A DNA stretch of 64,000 nt. Source: Phycisphaerae bacterium (GTDB lineage: Bacteria > Planctomycetota > Phycisphaerae > Sedimentisphaerales > Anaerobacaceae). This document shows positions 8,207 to 15,568 of this stretch, piece after piece. The stretch's first letter is position 1, and each line of letters begins with the position of its first letter. The position numbers were made by a program, and so were the translations under genes. Below the pieces are notes generated by a model that saw only the letters and a list, made by a program, of their open reading frames with translations, made no database searches and was not told where the DNA came from. The DNA lies in contig JAQURJ010000002.1 of the NCBI GenBank assembly GCA_028715705.1, positions 1 to 64,000 on the forward strand. Reading direction: 5' to 3'.

Positions 8207-9394
8207 TTATTGCTTAATATTGCTTAATAAAGCCGCAATTTTTGTCCACCCTAAGTATTTACAAGCTTCAAACCGAAGGTGACCGGCTACGATTTCATAA
8301 AAACCATCTTTTTGTTCAACTAAAATTGGCTGAAGAAGCCCTCTTTCTGCAATACTTTCCGCCAGCTGCTTAATGTCAGTAATATCGCTTATAGGCCCTG
8401 CATGTCGAATCTTTTCCAGCGGAATTTGAAGAACATTTTCTAATGGTCTTATGTTTTTCGCTACTTCATCCATAGCGGCTCTATATGAATATACATAAGG
8501 AATTGCAAGGTCAACAGAAGACGTTTTTTGAATAGTTTCAAATATCTCCTTTTCAATATTATATGCAATTTCAGCTCTATCTTGAACTTTTGTTTTATAT
8601 CGCAATCTAAGATACACGCCGTAGTCATATAGATTAGAGCGAATATATGGTTTTGTTCCTGTTGCCTGAATGATATCCCGTGTGATATTTTCGGCTGCGT
8701 TAAGCAGTATTTCTTCTGCTTTTTCCCAATCAGAATTATAAGTTATTCGAACAACTACTTCATCAAGTATATATGCAGCTTCTTGTGATACCGTGTAGTT
8801 AATGGCGACATTGGTAAATAGCATCGCATTTGGTATGAGCACTCTTCTACCGACAGCTTCTTCGCTTGTAATACTACCGCCTACTTGATTCAATGTTAAA
8901 TACATTGCGCCAACATCCTCAATGTCGCCGGTAAGATTAAGATTGGGGAATTGGACTCTGTCGCCTGGTCTGATAGACCTTTTTAAACAAATCAATAGCC
9001 AAGCAACTAATCCGCTCAGCGGGGTCTGAAGTGACAAACCCAATAATAAACCGCCGAATATACTAAAAAAACTGATAAAAGCTGTTAGTTTTCCAAAACC
9101 ATAAATTGCAATCAGTCCAATTATTAAAAAGGTTGCAATTCTGACGGGTTTCTTTAACATTTCTATTTCGACCGCTGGTTTTTTTTGTGTATAGATATAT
9201 TGCCGAATCAAGATAGCAACAAAACTCGAGATGGCAAAGCTTAATGCAATAAAAGACAAAGTGCCAAATAATTTGGAGTGTTGAAGAGACTTATTAAGAT
9301 GTGGCGATAAAAAAAATAATAAAGCAAAAAGACATGTAATCGAAATCCACCATACAAAAGCTATAAGACTATTATTGTTTTCTTTACATTTCAT
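8207..9394 (-). CDS. MscS-type mechanosensitive channel fused to a C-terminal ParB-like domain
   Basis: A 395-residue protein. Hydrophobic segments at about residues 10-30, 42-66, 86-107 and 108-140 precede an MscS beta domain (RPGDRVQFPNLNLTGDIEDV, then GRRVLIPNAMLFTN) and the mixed alpha/beta cytoplasmic domain to about residue 300. Residues 319-395 are a ParB/sulfiredoxin-like domain: IPLEKI, then LAESIAERGLLQPILVEQ and the nucleotide-box variant VAGHLRFEACKYLGW. In ParB-type proteins this domain binds CTP or ATP-like nucleotides and DNA. In a heptameric MscS it would hang below the cytoplasmic cage. It is the last gene of a leftward operon, 14 nt after an Rnk-like gene, with an AAGGAA ribosome site. 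The channel family is sure and the ParB homology strong; nucleotide gating is inference. Confidence 0.88.
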   Translation of the reverse strand: MKCKENNNSLIAFVWWISITCLFALLFFLSPHLNKSLQHSKLFGTLSFIALSFAISSFVAILIRQYIYTQKKPAVEIEMLKKPVRIATFLIIGLIAIYGFGKLTAFISFFSIFGGLLLGLSLQTPLSGLVAWLLICLKRSIRPGDRVQFPNLNLTGDIEDVGAMYLTLNQVGGSITSEEAVGRRVLIPNAMLFTNVAINYTVSQEAAYILDEVVVRITYNSDWEKAEEILLNAAENITRDIIQATGTKPYIRSNLYDYGVYLRLRYKTKVQDRAEIAYNIEKEIFETIQKTSSVDLAIPYVYSYRAAMDEVAKNIRPLENVLQIPLEKIRHAGPISDITDIKQLAESIAERGLLQPILVEQKDGFYEIVAGHLRFEACKYLGWTKIAALLSNIKQ

Positions 9395-9408
9395 AGATAG
9401 TTCCTTTT

Positions 9409-9888
9409 TTATAAGTGAAAGTCATCATTGGCTTCAGGTTGATAGATAATTTTATGAACATAGATATTATGTCGAATCCTATCACCTTCCTTTTTTCCGA
9501 TAAGACACATACCAATCCATGAAAATATAGAAATCTGCCCTTTAGTTGTATCTGCTTGCTCAGGATAAACCAAATTTAAAGTTACATTTTTTTCCTTGCC
9601 GGTTAAAACAGTAAATTTGGAATTCATAGTAATGATATTTCGGGGAACTAATAGCAAAGGCCGAATATCTGCTCTTTTCAATAGATGCCAAAATTTTGCA
9701 AGAAGCGTCTTTTTAACACGTCCTTTTCTTTTTTGTTCCTTAAAAGATATAAGAAGACGATAGAAATCGTTTTCGGATAATGGAATACATTTTTGCTTTC
9801 CATAAATTGAGGATAAGAACTGCTCGACATGAGATTTTCTAAACTTCCATGCTCTAAAATAACGCGCAACCAATTTAAGTTTTTTCAT
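9409..9888 (-). CDS. Rnk/GreA-C family protein, paralogue 1 (most diverged)
   Basis: A 159-residue member of the Rnk family (GreA/GreB C-terminal FKBP-like domain), which binds near the RNA polymerase secondary channel. The C-terminal domain (about residues 80-159) has ITMNSKFTVLTG, the LVYPEQAD strand, ISIFSWIGMCLIGKKEGD, and the family end motif IIYQPEANDDFHL. The N-terminal half departs from family norm: it is longer, very basic and lacks the opening ITxxDxxRL helix, so its coiled-coil arm may be remodelled. The start overlaps the upstream paralogue's stop (ATGA), and mscS-parB follows 14 nt downstream. Confidence 0.82.
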   Translation of the reverse strand: MKKLKLVARYFRAWKFRKSHVEQFLSSIYGKQKCIPLSENDFYRLLISFKEQKRKGRVKKTLLAKFWHLLKRADIRPLLLVPRNIITMNSKFTVLTGKEKNVTLNLVYPEQADTTKGQISIFSWIGMCLIGKKEGDRIRHNIYVHKIIYQPEANDDFHL

Positions 9889-10310
9889 AGATTGTAATCT
9901 CCTTGAGCTTCCGGCTGATATAATATTTCGGCTATTTTCACCCGTCCGCCTAAATTATCGCCTGCACTGCGGCCTAACACCAACAGCCCCATGGGGGTCA
10001 ATACAGATATGTTAAATTCTTCCGAACTTTGTTTGAATGTCGTTAGAGCCGTCATCGGAAACACAATGGTAAAAATCATTTCTTCGAGACTTTTTACGTC
10101 TTGCAGCTTGATTTTGGAATTCATTGTGACGCGATCTGGTTCGATAATTTCCGAAGGAACCACAACTGCTGTTTGGAGAAGAGACTGTAATTTTTCGATC
10201 CAAATTTTAATATTGCTCTTAGAATCATTTGCAGTAATTATTAAAATTTCCAATCGCTCTGCGTCAAATTCTGTAACTTTTATTTTTTCTTTTTTAAGAA
10301 TATATGACAT
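9885..10310 (-). CDS. Rnk/GreA-C family protein, paralogue 2
   Basis: A 141-residue protein. The N-terminal helix region VTEFDAERLEILI is the standard Rnk opening, a short coiled-coil arm follows, and the C-terminal domain carries VTMNSKIKL, IVFPMTAL, ISVLTPMGLLVLGRSAGD and the ILYQPEAQGDYNL end. Rnk proteins compete with GreA/GreB/DksA for RNA polymerase; which residues form the arm tip here cannot be judged without alignment. AGGAAAG lies just upstream of its ATG, and its stop overlaps the next start (ATGA). Confidence 0.86.
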   Translation of the reverse strand: MSYILKKEKIKVTEFDAERLEILIITANDSKSNIKIWIEKLQSLLQTAVVVPSEIIEPDRVTMNSKIKLQDVKSLEEMIFTIVFPMTALTTFKQSSEEFNISVLTPMGLLVLGRSAGDNLGGRVKIAEILYQPEAQGDYNL

Positions 10311-10322
10311 TGTTATCTTTCC

Positions 10323-10546
10323 TTAACTTATTTGTTCAAGTGTCACCTCTCCAACATCAGTAAGATTTGAAACAATAATGTAAATACCTTTACTTTTGTA
10401 TTCAAGGTATAGATTTTCGATGTCGAATGCTGTCTAAATTTCGGAAGTGCGGCTTGTTTGGCTTTAATTAGATAGTCTGCCATAGTTACAAAATGTAATG
10501 TTTCATTAGTTTCGAATAATACCATTTCGATATTCCATTTAGACAT
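10323..10546 (-). pseudogene. Small protein gene split by a one-base frameshift
   Basis: A strong GGAGG site precedes an ATG at 10,546 (MSKWNIEMVLFETNETLHF...). The frame runs off in a low-quality tail after about residue 38, whereas the overlapping frame continues naturally as FDIENLYLEYKSKGIYIIV and ends VGEVTLEQIS at a TAA at 10,323-10,325. The 224-nt span is one base short of a whole number of codons, consistent with a single-base loss near 10,435. The intact protein would have been about 74 residues. It is either a real decay event, a sequencing error or, less likely, programmed frameshifting. Function is not recognised; it sits between two Rnk paralogues in the same operon. Confidence 0.6.
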
Positions 10547-10567
10547 AATATACCTCCATCGACACTG

Positions 10568-10990
10568 TTAAAGAGAGCAGACGCCATTCGACTCAGGCTG
10601 ATATAATATGGTATTAATCACAAAATGTTTTCTGCCTTGTGATGATTTTAATTTAAGTACGTCATTTACATGTCGTCCCAATAATGAAATTCCCAAATAG
10701 CTTAATATTGATATTTTATTTCGATTTGGATTTGCATCTTCAGGAAAAACCAAGCTGCAATTAAATGTTTCATTATCGGTCAGAGATTTTAGCCTTACAG
10801 AGGAACACATAGTAACAATGGTGGGCTTGATTTCTCGCCAATCGACAATTTCACTTCTTCGTAGCCGTCCCTCTAACAAGTCGAATAAGTTTTGTTCTTC
10901 TTTACTTAGTTTTTTAGGGCGGTAACTTGTAATAAGCTCTTCAAGTCTTTTTCTATCATAATTCGTGATATATATTGTCCGCTTTTTCAT
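10568..10990 (-). CDS. Rnk/GreA-C family protein, paralogue 3
   Basis: A 140-residue Rnk-like protein starting MKKRTIYITNYDRKRLEELI, with an acidic/basic coiled-coil arm around residues 20-50. The C-terminal domain reads VTMCSSVRLKSL, LVFPEDANP, KISILSYLGISLLGRHVND and ends ILYQPESNGVCSL. The Cys in VTMCS replaces the usual Asn. A good GGAGGAT ribosome site lies upstream. It is co-directional with its paralogues, with 20-21 nt gaps on either side. Confidence 0.87.
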   Translation of the reverse strand: MKKRTIYITNYDRKRLEELITSYRPKKLSKEEQNLFDLLEGRLRRSEIVDWREIKPTIVTMCSSVRLKSLTDNETFNCSLVFPEDANPNRNKISILSYLGISLLGRHVNDVLKLKSSQGRKHFVINTILYQPESNGVCSL

Positions 10991-11010
10991 ATAGCTATCC
11001 TCCTGTTAAA

Positions 11011-11430
11011 TTATTCGTATAAATTCCCCTCAAATTCGGGCTGATATAACATCTTTTTAACTTTAAATTTACGCTTACCCTTTGGAACTTGCCATTCGAT
11101 AATATCTCCAACTTTGTAGCCCAATAAAGCAGTACCAATTGGAGACAAAACAGAGATTTTTCCTGCATCTAAATCAATATCAGAAGGAAAAACTATTTGA
11201 TAGGAAAGCTCTTCATGTGTTTTTAAATCTTCAATCATAAAGCGGCTATTCATAGTCACAATATCGCGAGGAACCTTGTCTGAAGAAACCATCTTAGCTT
11301 TTTCTATCTCATTTTTAAGTTTCTCGATATAATTTTGATCCTTAGAGTTATCTTTTTCTAAAGATTTAAGCATTTCAGTAAGCCTTTCATAGTCATATTT
11401 AGTGATAAAAAGCGTTTTCTTATTTCCCAT
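11011..11430 (-). CDS. Rnk/GreA-C family protein, paralogue 4 (closest to family consensus)
   Basis: A 139-residue protein with the most canonical Rnk features of the set: ITKYDYERLTEML, a predicted coiled-coil arm (about residues 22-50, LEKDNSKDQNYIEKLKNEIE), DIVTMNSRF, IVFPSDIDLDAGKISVLSP, IGTALLGYKVGDIIEW and MLYQPEFEGN at the end. Canonical members act on RNA polymerase as Gre-like or antagonistic factors. A 166-nt gap upstream separates it from paralogue 5 and may hold a promoter and a short ORF. Confidence 0.88.
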   Translation of the reverse strand: MGNKKTLFITKYDYERLTEMLKSLEKDNSKDQNYIEKLKNEIEKAKMVSSDKVPRDIVTMNSRFMIEDLKTHEELSYQIVFPSDIDLDAGKISVLSPIGTALLGYKVGDIIEWQVPKGKRKFKVKKMLYQPEFEGNLYE

Positions 11431-11471
11431 GTTTCTACCTTTCTTTATATGTAAACTATGAATTGTTTAGA

Positions 11472-11555
11472 TTAGCGCAACCTTTGTAGGCATTCTCCTG
11501 TCATCAGGTCAGAAAGAAATTTGAAATATTTAAATTTCTTGCATATTGTTTTCAT
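11472..11555 (-). CDS. Possible 27-residue small ORF
   Basis: ATG at 11,555 follows a GGTGAAG site and opens a Lys/Phe-rich 27-codon frame (MKTICKKFKYFKFLSDL...). It overlaps a perfect 9-bp palindrome (11,514-11,522 with 11,532-11,540), so the apparent coding pattern may simply reflect a regulatory inverted repeat. Weak support only. Confidence 0.22.
   Translation of the reverse strand: MKTICKKFKYFKFLSDLMTGECLQRLR
11514..11540. promoter_or_regulatory. AT-rich perfect inverted repeat between Rnk genes
   Basis: AAGAAATTT and AAATTTCTT form a 9-bp perfect inverted repeat around a 9-nt centre in the gap between paralogues 5 and 4. With no GC core it is a poor terminator; an operator or RNA processing site is more likely. 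Confidence 0.3.
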
Positions 11556-11596
11556 TTTTGCTTCACCTACATTTTTCGATTAACATTTTTTAATCG

Positions 11597-12019
11597 TCAC
11601 AACTTATAATGTTGGTTTGCTTCCGGCTGATAAAATATGTTTGATATTCGCAATTGCACCTTTTTATTATTATTGGTATTAACGACCTCGACTTTAGCTC
11701 CTGTCTTTGAACCTAAAATTGCAATCCCCATATCAGAAACTATGGAGACCTTGTCGTTGCCAAAAGAAGCGTCTTCTGGATAAGCTAACCAAAATTCCAT
11801 ATTTCTTTTATTGCCTAAATCAGTAACGCAGACTTGACAATTCATTGTTATCAAGTACGGCGGAGCCTCTTTTTGAGGGATAACATTAGTAGCGTCAAGT
11901 TTGGCTTTGAGTTTACCCAATAACTCCATATCTGATTTGGGCCAATTTTTAGCTTTGCGAATCAGACCTTGGAGCCGTTTTTTATCATAATCTGTAATAT
12001 AGAAAGCGGGCGTTTTCAT
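11597..12019 (-). CDS. Rnk/GreA-C family protein, paralogue 5
   Basis: A 140-residue protein, first clear gene of the leftward cassette. It opens FYITDYDKKRLQGLI, has an arm segment around residues 25-45, then LITMNCQVCVTDLG, LAYPEDASFGNDKVSIVSD, MGIAILGSKTGA and the end motif IFYQPEANQHYKL. AAGGAT precedes its ATG. Together the five paralogues share the YQPE end motif but are widely diverged in the arm region, which suggests functional diversification rather than recent duplication. Confidence 0.87.
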   Translation of the reverse strand: MKTPAFYITDYDKKRLQGLIRKAKNWPKSDMELLGKLKAKLDATNVIPQKEAPPYLITMNCQVCVTDLGNKRNMEFWLAYPEDASFGNDKVSIVSDMGIAILGSKTGAKVEVVNTNNNKKVQLRISNIFYQPEANQHYKL

Positions 12020-12046
12020 AATTATATCCTTATATCAATCAAATGT

Positions 12047-12223
12047 TCAATGCTCTGCATAAACGCTGAATATTGCAGACAATAATAGGGCATTTCCAGA
12101 GAATAATATATGGGGAATATGCGTAATAAAATTCCGCAAATGATGCAAAACCGGAAATGGTGAAGATGATTGTAAAAAGGTTTTTAGAACGAAGCTTATT
12201 TTGATTAAACGAAATAGTAACAT
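12047..12223 (-). CDS. Possible small hydrophobic ORF at head of the Rnk operon (uncertain, perhaps frameshifted)
   Basis: ATG at 12,223 with an AAAGGAT site opens a 58-codon frame starting MLLFRLIKISFVLK. A shifted frame from about codon 14 reads as a more natural membrane peptide (LFTIIFTISGFASFAEF...) ending a few bases downstream. This resembles the frameshift at 10,435 and could reflect homopolymer errors or decay. The rest of 12,024-12,657 shows no other gene; it holds only a terminator. Confidence 0.22.
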   Translation of the reverse strand: MLLFRLIKISFVLKTFLQSSSPFPVLHHLRNFITHIPHILFSGNALLLSAIFSVYAEH

Positions 12224-12394
12224 TTTAGTATCCTTTACGTTAGAAGAAATAATGGCTTATCAGAAAAACCGAGATAAAATATGTTTGTTGAAACAAACTG
12301 TAACCTGTTTTTTTATTAAACGTTTTTGTTTTATTAGCTTTCATCTATTTTTCTTCGATTCTAATGCCTTAACATTAGCAATTCTGCTAAAGGC

Positions 12395-12425
12395 AAAAAA
12401 AAAGGCCAGCTTTTGGCCGGCCTTT
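12395..12425 (-). terminator. Rho-independent terminator downstream of hsd operon
   Basis: On the minus strand AAAGGCC...GGCCTTT forms a 7-bp stem followed by a run of T (12,403 down to 12,395). It lies about 230 nt beyond hsdS and would stop leftward transcription before the Rnk cassette. Confidence 0.65.
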
Positions 12426-12657
12426 GCTTTCATTTAAGGCTGGCGCATCATGGAATATGCGCAAAAATACTGTTGCAGAAATTAACCATTGTTAAAAATA
12501 TCATATTTCCTATTTCCATAAAAGCCCTAAGTCTTAGGCCGTAAAACACTTATATCAATTTGTCATTTGTAAACCATTAAACAACTATACTATAGCACAA
12601 ATTAAAAATATGTCAAGCCCTCGAACAATTGAGATTTGCTTATTTATTGTACCGTTT

Positions 12658-13953
12658 TTATTTTATACTGACTTGGCCGTTCATCAGCATTGGTAAAAGC
12701 CAGTCGCGTAATTCAGCGAGTTGCTGATTCTCTTTAATAATTACACTTTTTTGTTTTTCAATACCAATCATAATTTTAGCGAATTTACCAAGAGTTATAT
12801 CATCCGGGATTTCAGAAGTGTATTTTTGAATCCCAATAAATACCAAGCCCAAAATATTTGTGCCGTTTGTGTATCCTGCCGCATATTTATGAAAATGGTT
12901 TGTATTAAATAACCGGTGTAAATAATATTTCAGGTTTTCTTTTTTAACTTTTATCGAGTTGACATGGTGAGATGAAACTATGTCACCCTTAAAAATATCT
13001 GGTATCAAAAATGCTTTTCCGATAATATCATTATCATAGTCTATAGCTGTTTGCTGTGTGTTGCACATTACTAAATCGAATGGTTTTAATATTTTTTTTT
13101 CGTTATAAGGTCCAGAATATGTTTTTAACCCGCTGTGCTTATAACTGCCGTCTATATTGAATGAGGCCAGATTTATCATAGGTATCCCCTTCCCATTTAT
13201 GGTGCTTGAGCTATATGAGACACCTCTATTGGAATCAAAGTATTTTCCGATCTGACTTACTTCCCATCCAGCGGGGATTTTTCGCTTGAGCTGTTTATCA
13301 TAGACCATTTTTCCGCCGGAGGATTTATAGGGTTTGCCGTTTTTGTCAGGAAAATCAAACTGGACAAACCAATAATCATATAGCGTCTTGGCCATTGCTT
13401 CTAACTGGGCATTGATGCGATTGTTTAGTCCTATTTTGCTATCTAAAGTATAAAGCAAATCCCCAATCCTTATCTGACGTGGCATATTAGGGAAATGGAT
13501 TTTAATTAAATCAAACATTTTTGCGGAAATACCAAAAACAGTACTACCTGAAGTTTTATTAGCAATTTCTTTTTGGCCTGTTTCGGACTGCAAATAATAT
13601 TTCAAGTATTTGTTATATATTTTCCCATTTGCGCGGAGACCAAACAGTCGCTGACTTAAGACTATCTTTTCTTCTGAATCCCATAATAACGCTTGTCCAG
13701 CAGGTGCTTCTGAAGTCAATAAAACATCGCCTCTTTTTACCTCAACTTTCATCCATTTTTTATATAGAGCTTCGTTTACATAACGAATACTATCAAGTTT
13801 ATATAAGCCATCAAACTTTACATTATCTGCTGAAATAGCTCTGTAACCAAAGGTTGACCATTCACTGCCAAGTTTTTTAGGTGTTTTACCTCTGTAATCA
13901 ATAATTTTATCCAAGCAATTTGAAATTACATCTGACATTAATATCTTACTCAA
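12658..13953 (-). CDS. hsdS: Type I restriction-modification, specificity subunit HsdS
   Basis: A 431-residue DNA-recognition subunit. Two target-recognition domains are each followed by a conserved helical spacer: MPRQIRIGDLLYTLDSKIGLNNRINAQLEAMA...YDYWFVQFDFP in the middle and IGIEKQKSVIIKENQQLAELRDWLLP at the C-terminus. The spacers set the gap between the two half-sites of a bipartite target; the target itself cannot be predicted. Its start overlaps the hsdM stop by 8 nt. No internal repeats suggesting phase variation or TRD shuffling were seen. Confidence 0.93.
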   Translation of the reverse strand: MSKILMSDVISNCLDKIIDYRGKTPKKLGSEWSTFGYRAISADNVKFDGLYKLDSIRYVNEALYKKWMKVEVKRGDVLLTSEAPAGQALLWDSEEKIVLSQRLFGLRANGKIYNKYLKYYLQSETGQKEIANKTSGSTVFGISAKMFDLIKIHFPNMPRQIRIGDLLYTLDSKIGLNNRINAQLEAMAKTLYDYWFVQFDFPDKNGKPYKSSGGKMVYDKQLKRKIPAGWEVSQIGKYFDSNRGVSYSSSTINGKGIPMINLASFNIDGSYKHSGLKTYSGPYNEKKILKPFDLVMCNTQQTAIDYDNDIIGKAFLIPDIFKGDIVSSHHVNSIKVKKENLKYYLHRLFNTNHFHKYAAGYTNGTNILGLVFIGIQKYTSEIPDDITLGKFAKIMIGIEKQKSVIIKENQQLAELRDWLLPMLMNGQVSIK

Positions 13954-15568
13954 ATCGCACCCCCTCTAATTGTTTTCTTATCTCTTTTTCCAGTTTTCTG
14001 GATTCGGCAAAGAGTGATTCCAGATTATCCGTAAAGCCGGTCATTTTGGCTTTGAACTCATTAGGGGTTATATCGACGTATTCAATTTTGACATCGAAAT
14101 ACTGCCCGGCACTTAGCGAATAATTTTTAGATTTGATTTCATCGTAGGAAACCACCACCGAGAAATCATCTTTAGCTTCCTTGTTGTTGAAAGTGCTGAT
14201 AATCTGGTTTTCTTCGTTTTCGGAAAGAAGCGTTTTTTGATTTTTGCCTTGTTTAACCTTAGTACCCAAATTGGAGGCGTCTATTAGAACGACATCTTCC
14301 TTGTTTTCTTTATCAAGAAACAAAATCGAAACATTTGTGCCGGTTGTGGCAAAGATATTGCTGGGCATTGAGACAACACCGGCAAGCATTTTTTTATCGA
14401 CCAGTTTTTTGCGAATTTTCTTATCAATGCCGCTTTGGGCGGTGATAAAGCCAGTAGGTACAACCACAGCGGCTTTGCCCTTACCAGCCATAGAATAAAT
14501 GATATGCTGCAAGAACAACTGGTAGATTGCCATTTTATCTTTTGCCTTATTAGGGATATTGGGAATCCCGGCAAAAAAGCGTTCATTATTTTCTTTTTTA
14601 TCGAGGTCGTCGCGATAATCGCTGAAATCCATTTTAAAAGGCGGATTTGAGACGATGTAATCAAAATTCATCAGGCCCTTACCATTTTTATGATAAGGAA
14701 GTTGAATTGTATTACCTTGAATGATGTTCGGCAGCGAATGGACAAGATTATTCAATATCAGGTTAAGACGCAGCAGAGTGGATGATTTTTGAGAAATATC
14801 CTGCGAATAGATAGTGCAGCGGTCTTCACCGATGGCATGGGCAAGATTCATGAGCAAAGTTCCAGAACCAGCCGCAGGGTCATAACAGGTTACATTTTTA
14901 ACCTTTTTCGTTACCAGAATGGCTGCCATAATTTTGGCCACAGCGTGAGGGGTATAGTATTCGGCATATTTGCCGCCGTTGTCTTTGTTGTAATCCTTAA
15001 TCAAGTATTCAAAAATAGTGGCATAGAAATCATATTTCTGGTTGAAAATGCCCTCGAAGCTGAATTTAACGAGTCTATTGATAATTGCTTTGCAAAAATC
15101 ATCCCGTCTGGAAGGGTCTGAGATATATTCACTAACCCGGTCAAAAAGTGTAACTTTGTGGCCGCCTTCTGTTTTGATTGCGAAAATATCGTTATTAGTT
15201 ATGGCAATATCCCGCAAGGTATCATCGAAAAGTTTGGCAAAGTCCTGCTCGTTCTGTCTGTCAAAGAGTTCAGCGATGAAGTGTTCGGGCTTGATCCGGG
15301 CAGTATCAGGCCCAATGCGGCGAAGCAGCATTTGAAAATCTTCTTCCGGCATGTCTTTGACGGCACGTTCCCATTTATCCGCATTTGCCAGCCGAGGGTT
15401 AATTTTTTTGGTCTCGAAGGCGAATTTATCATTAAGGAATTTATAAAGAAAAGCCTGTGTGATAATTTTGAATTCATTGCCGTCATTACCAAGCCCATAA
15501 GAAGCGCAGACGGCTTTGAGGTTATCAATCAGTTCCTTTGTTTTTCGTTCAAAGTCAATCGCTATCAT
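13946..15568 (-). CDS. hsdM: Type I restriction-modification, N6-adenine methyltransferase HsdM
   Basis: A 540-residue modification subunit. The N-terminal HsdM helical domain precedes SAM motif I YDPAAGSGTLLMNLAH (about residue 227 on) and the catalytic motif IV NPPF in IVSNPPFKMDF; the LLDKENKE and later KIRKKLVDKKMLAGVVSMP segments are typical of HsdM. It methylates adenines in the HsdS-defined target. It overlaps hsdR by 4 nt (ATGA) and hsdS by 8 nt, so the three subunits are translationally coupled. Confidence 0.95.
   Translation of the reverse strand: MIAIDFERKTKELIDNLKAVCASYGLGNDGNEFKIITQAFLYKFLNDKFAFETKKINPRLANADKWERAVKDMPEEDFQMLLRRIGPDTARIKPEHFIAELFDRQNEQDFAKLFDDTLRDIAITNNDIFAIKTEGGHKVTLFDRVSEYISDPSRRDDFCKAIINRLVKFSFEGIFNQKYDFYATIFEYLIKDYNKDNGGKYAEYYTPHAVAKIMAAILVTKKVKNVTCYDPAAGSGTLLMNLAHAIGEDRCTIYSQDISQKSSTLLRLNLILNNLVHSLPNIIQGNTIQLPYHKNGKGLMNFDYIVSNPPFKMDFSDYRDDLDKKENNERFFAGIPNIPNKAKDKMAIYQLFLQHIIYSMAGKGKAAVVVPTGFITAQSGIDKKIRKKLVDKKMLAGVVSMPSNIFATTGTNVSILFLDKENKEDVVLIDASNLGTKVKQGKNQKTLLSENEENQIISTFNNKEAKDDFSVVVSYDEIKSKNYSLSAGQYFDVKIEYVDITPNEFKAKMTGFTDNLESLFAESRKLEKEIRKQLEGVRFE

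Noticed and set aside
12201-12437. 78-codon plus-strand ORF before hsdS
   Set aside because: It runs through the terminator hairpin and has biased Phe/Lys composition; no ribosome site of quality.
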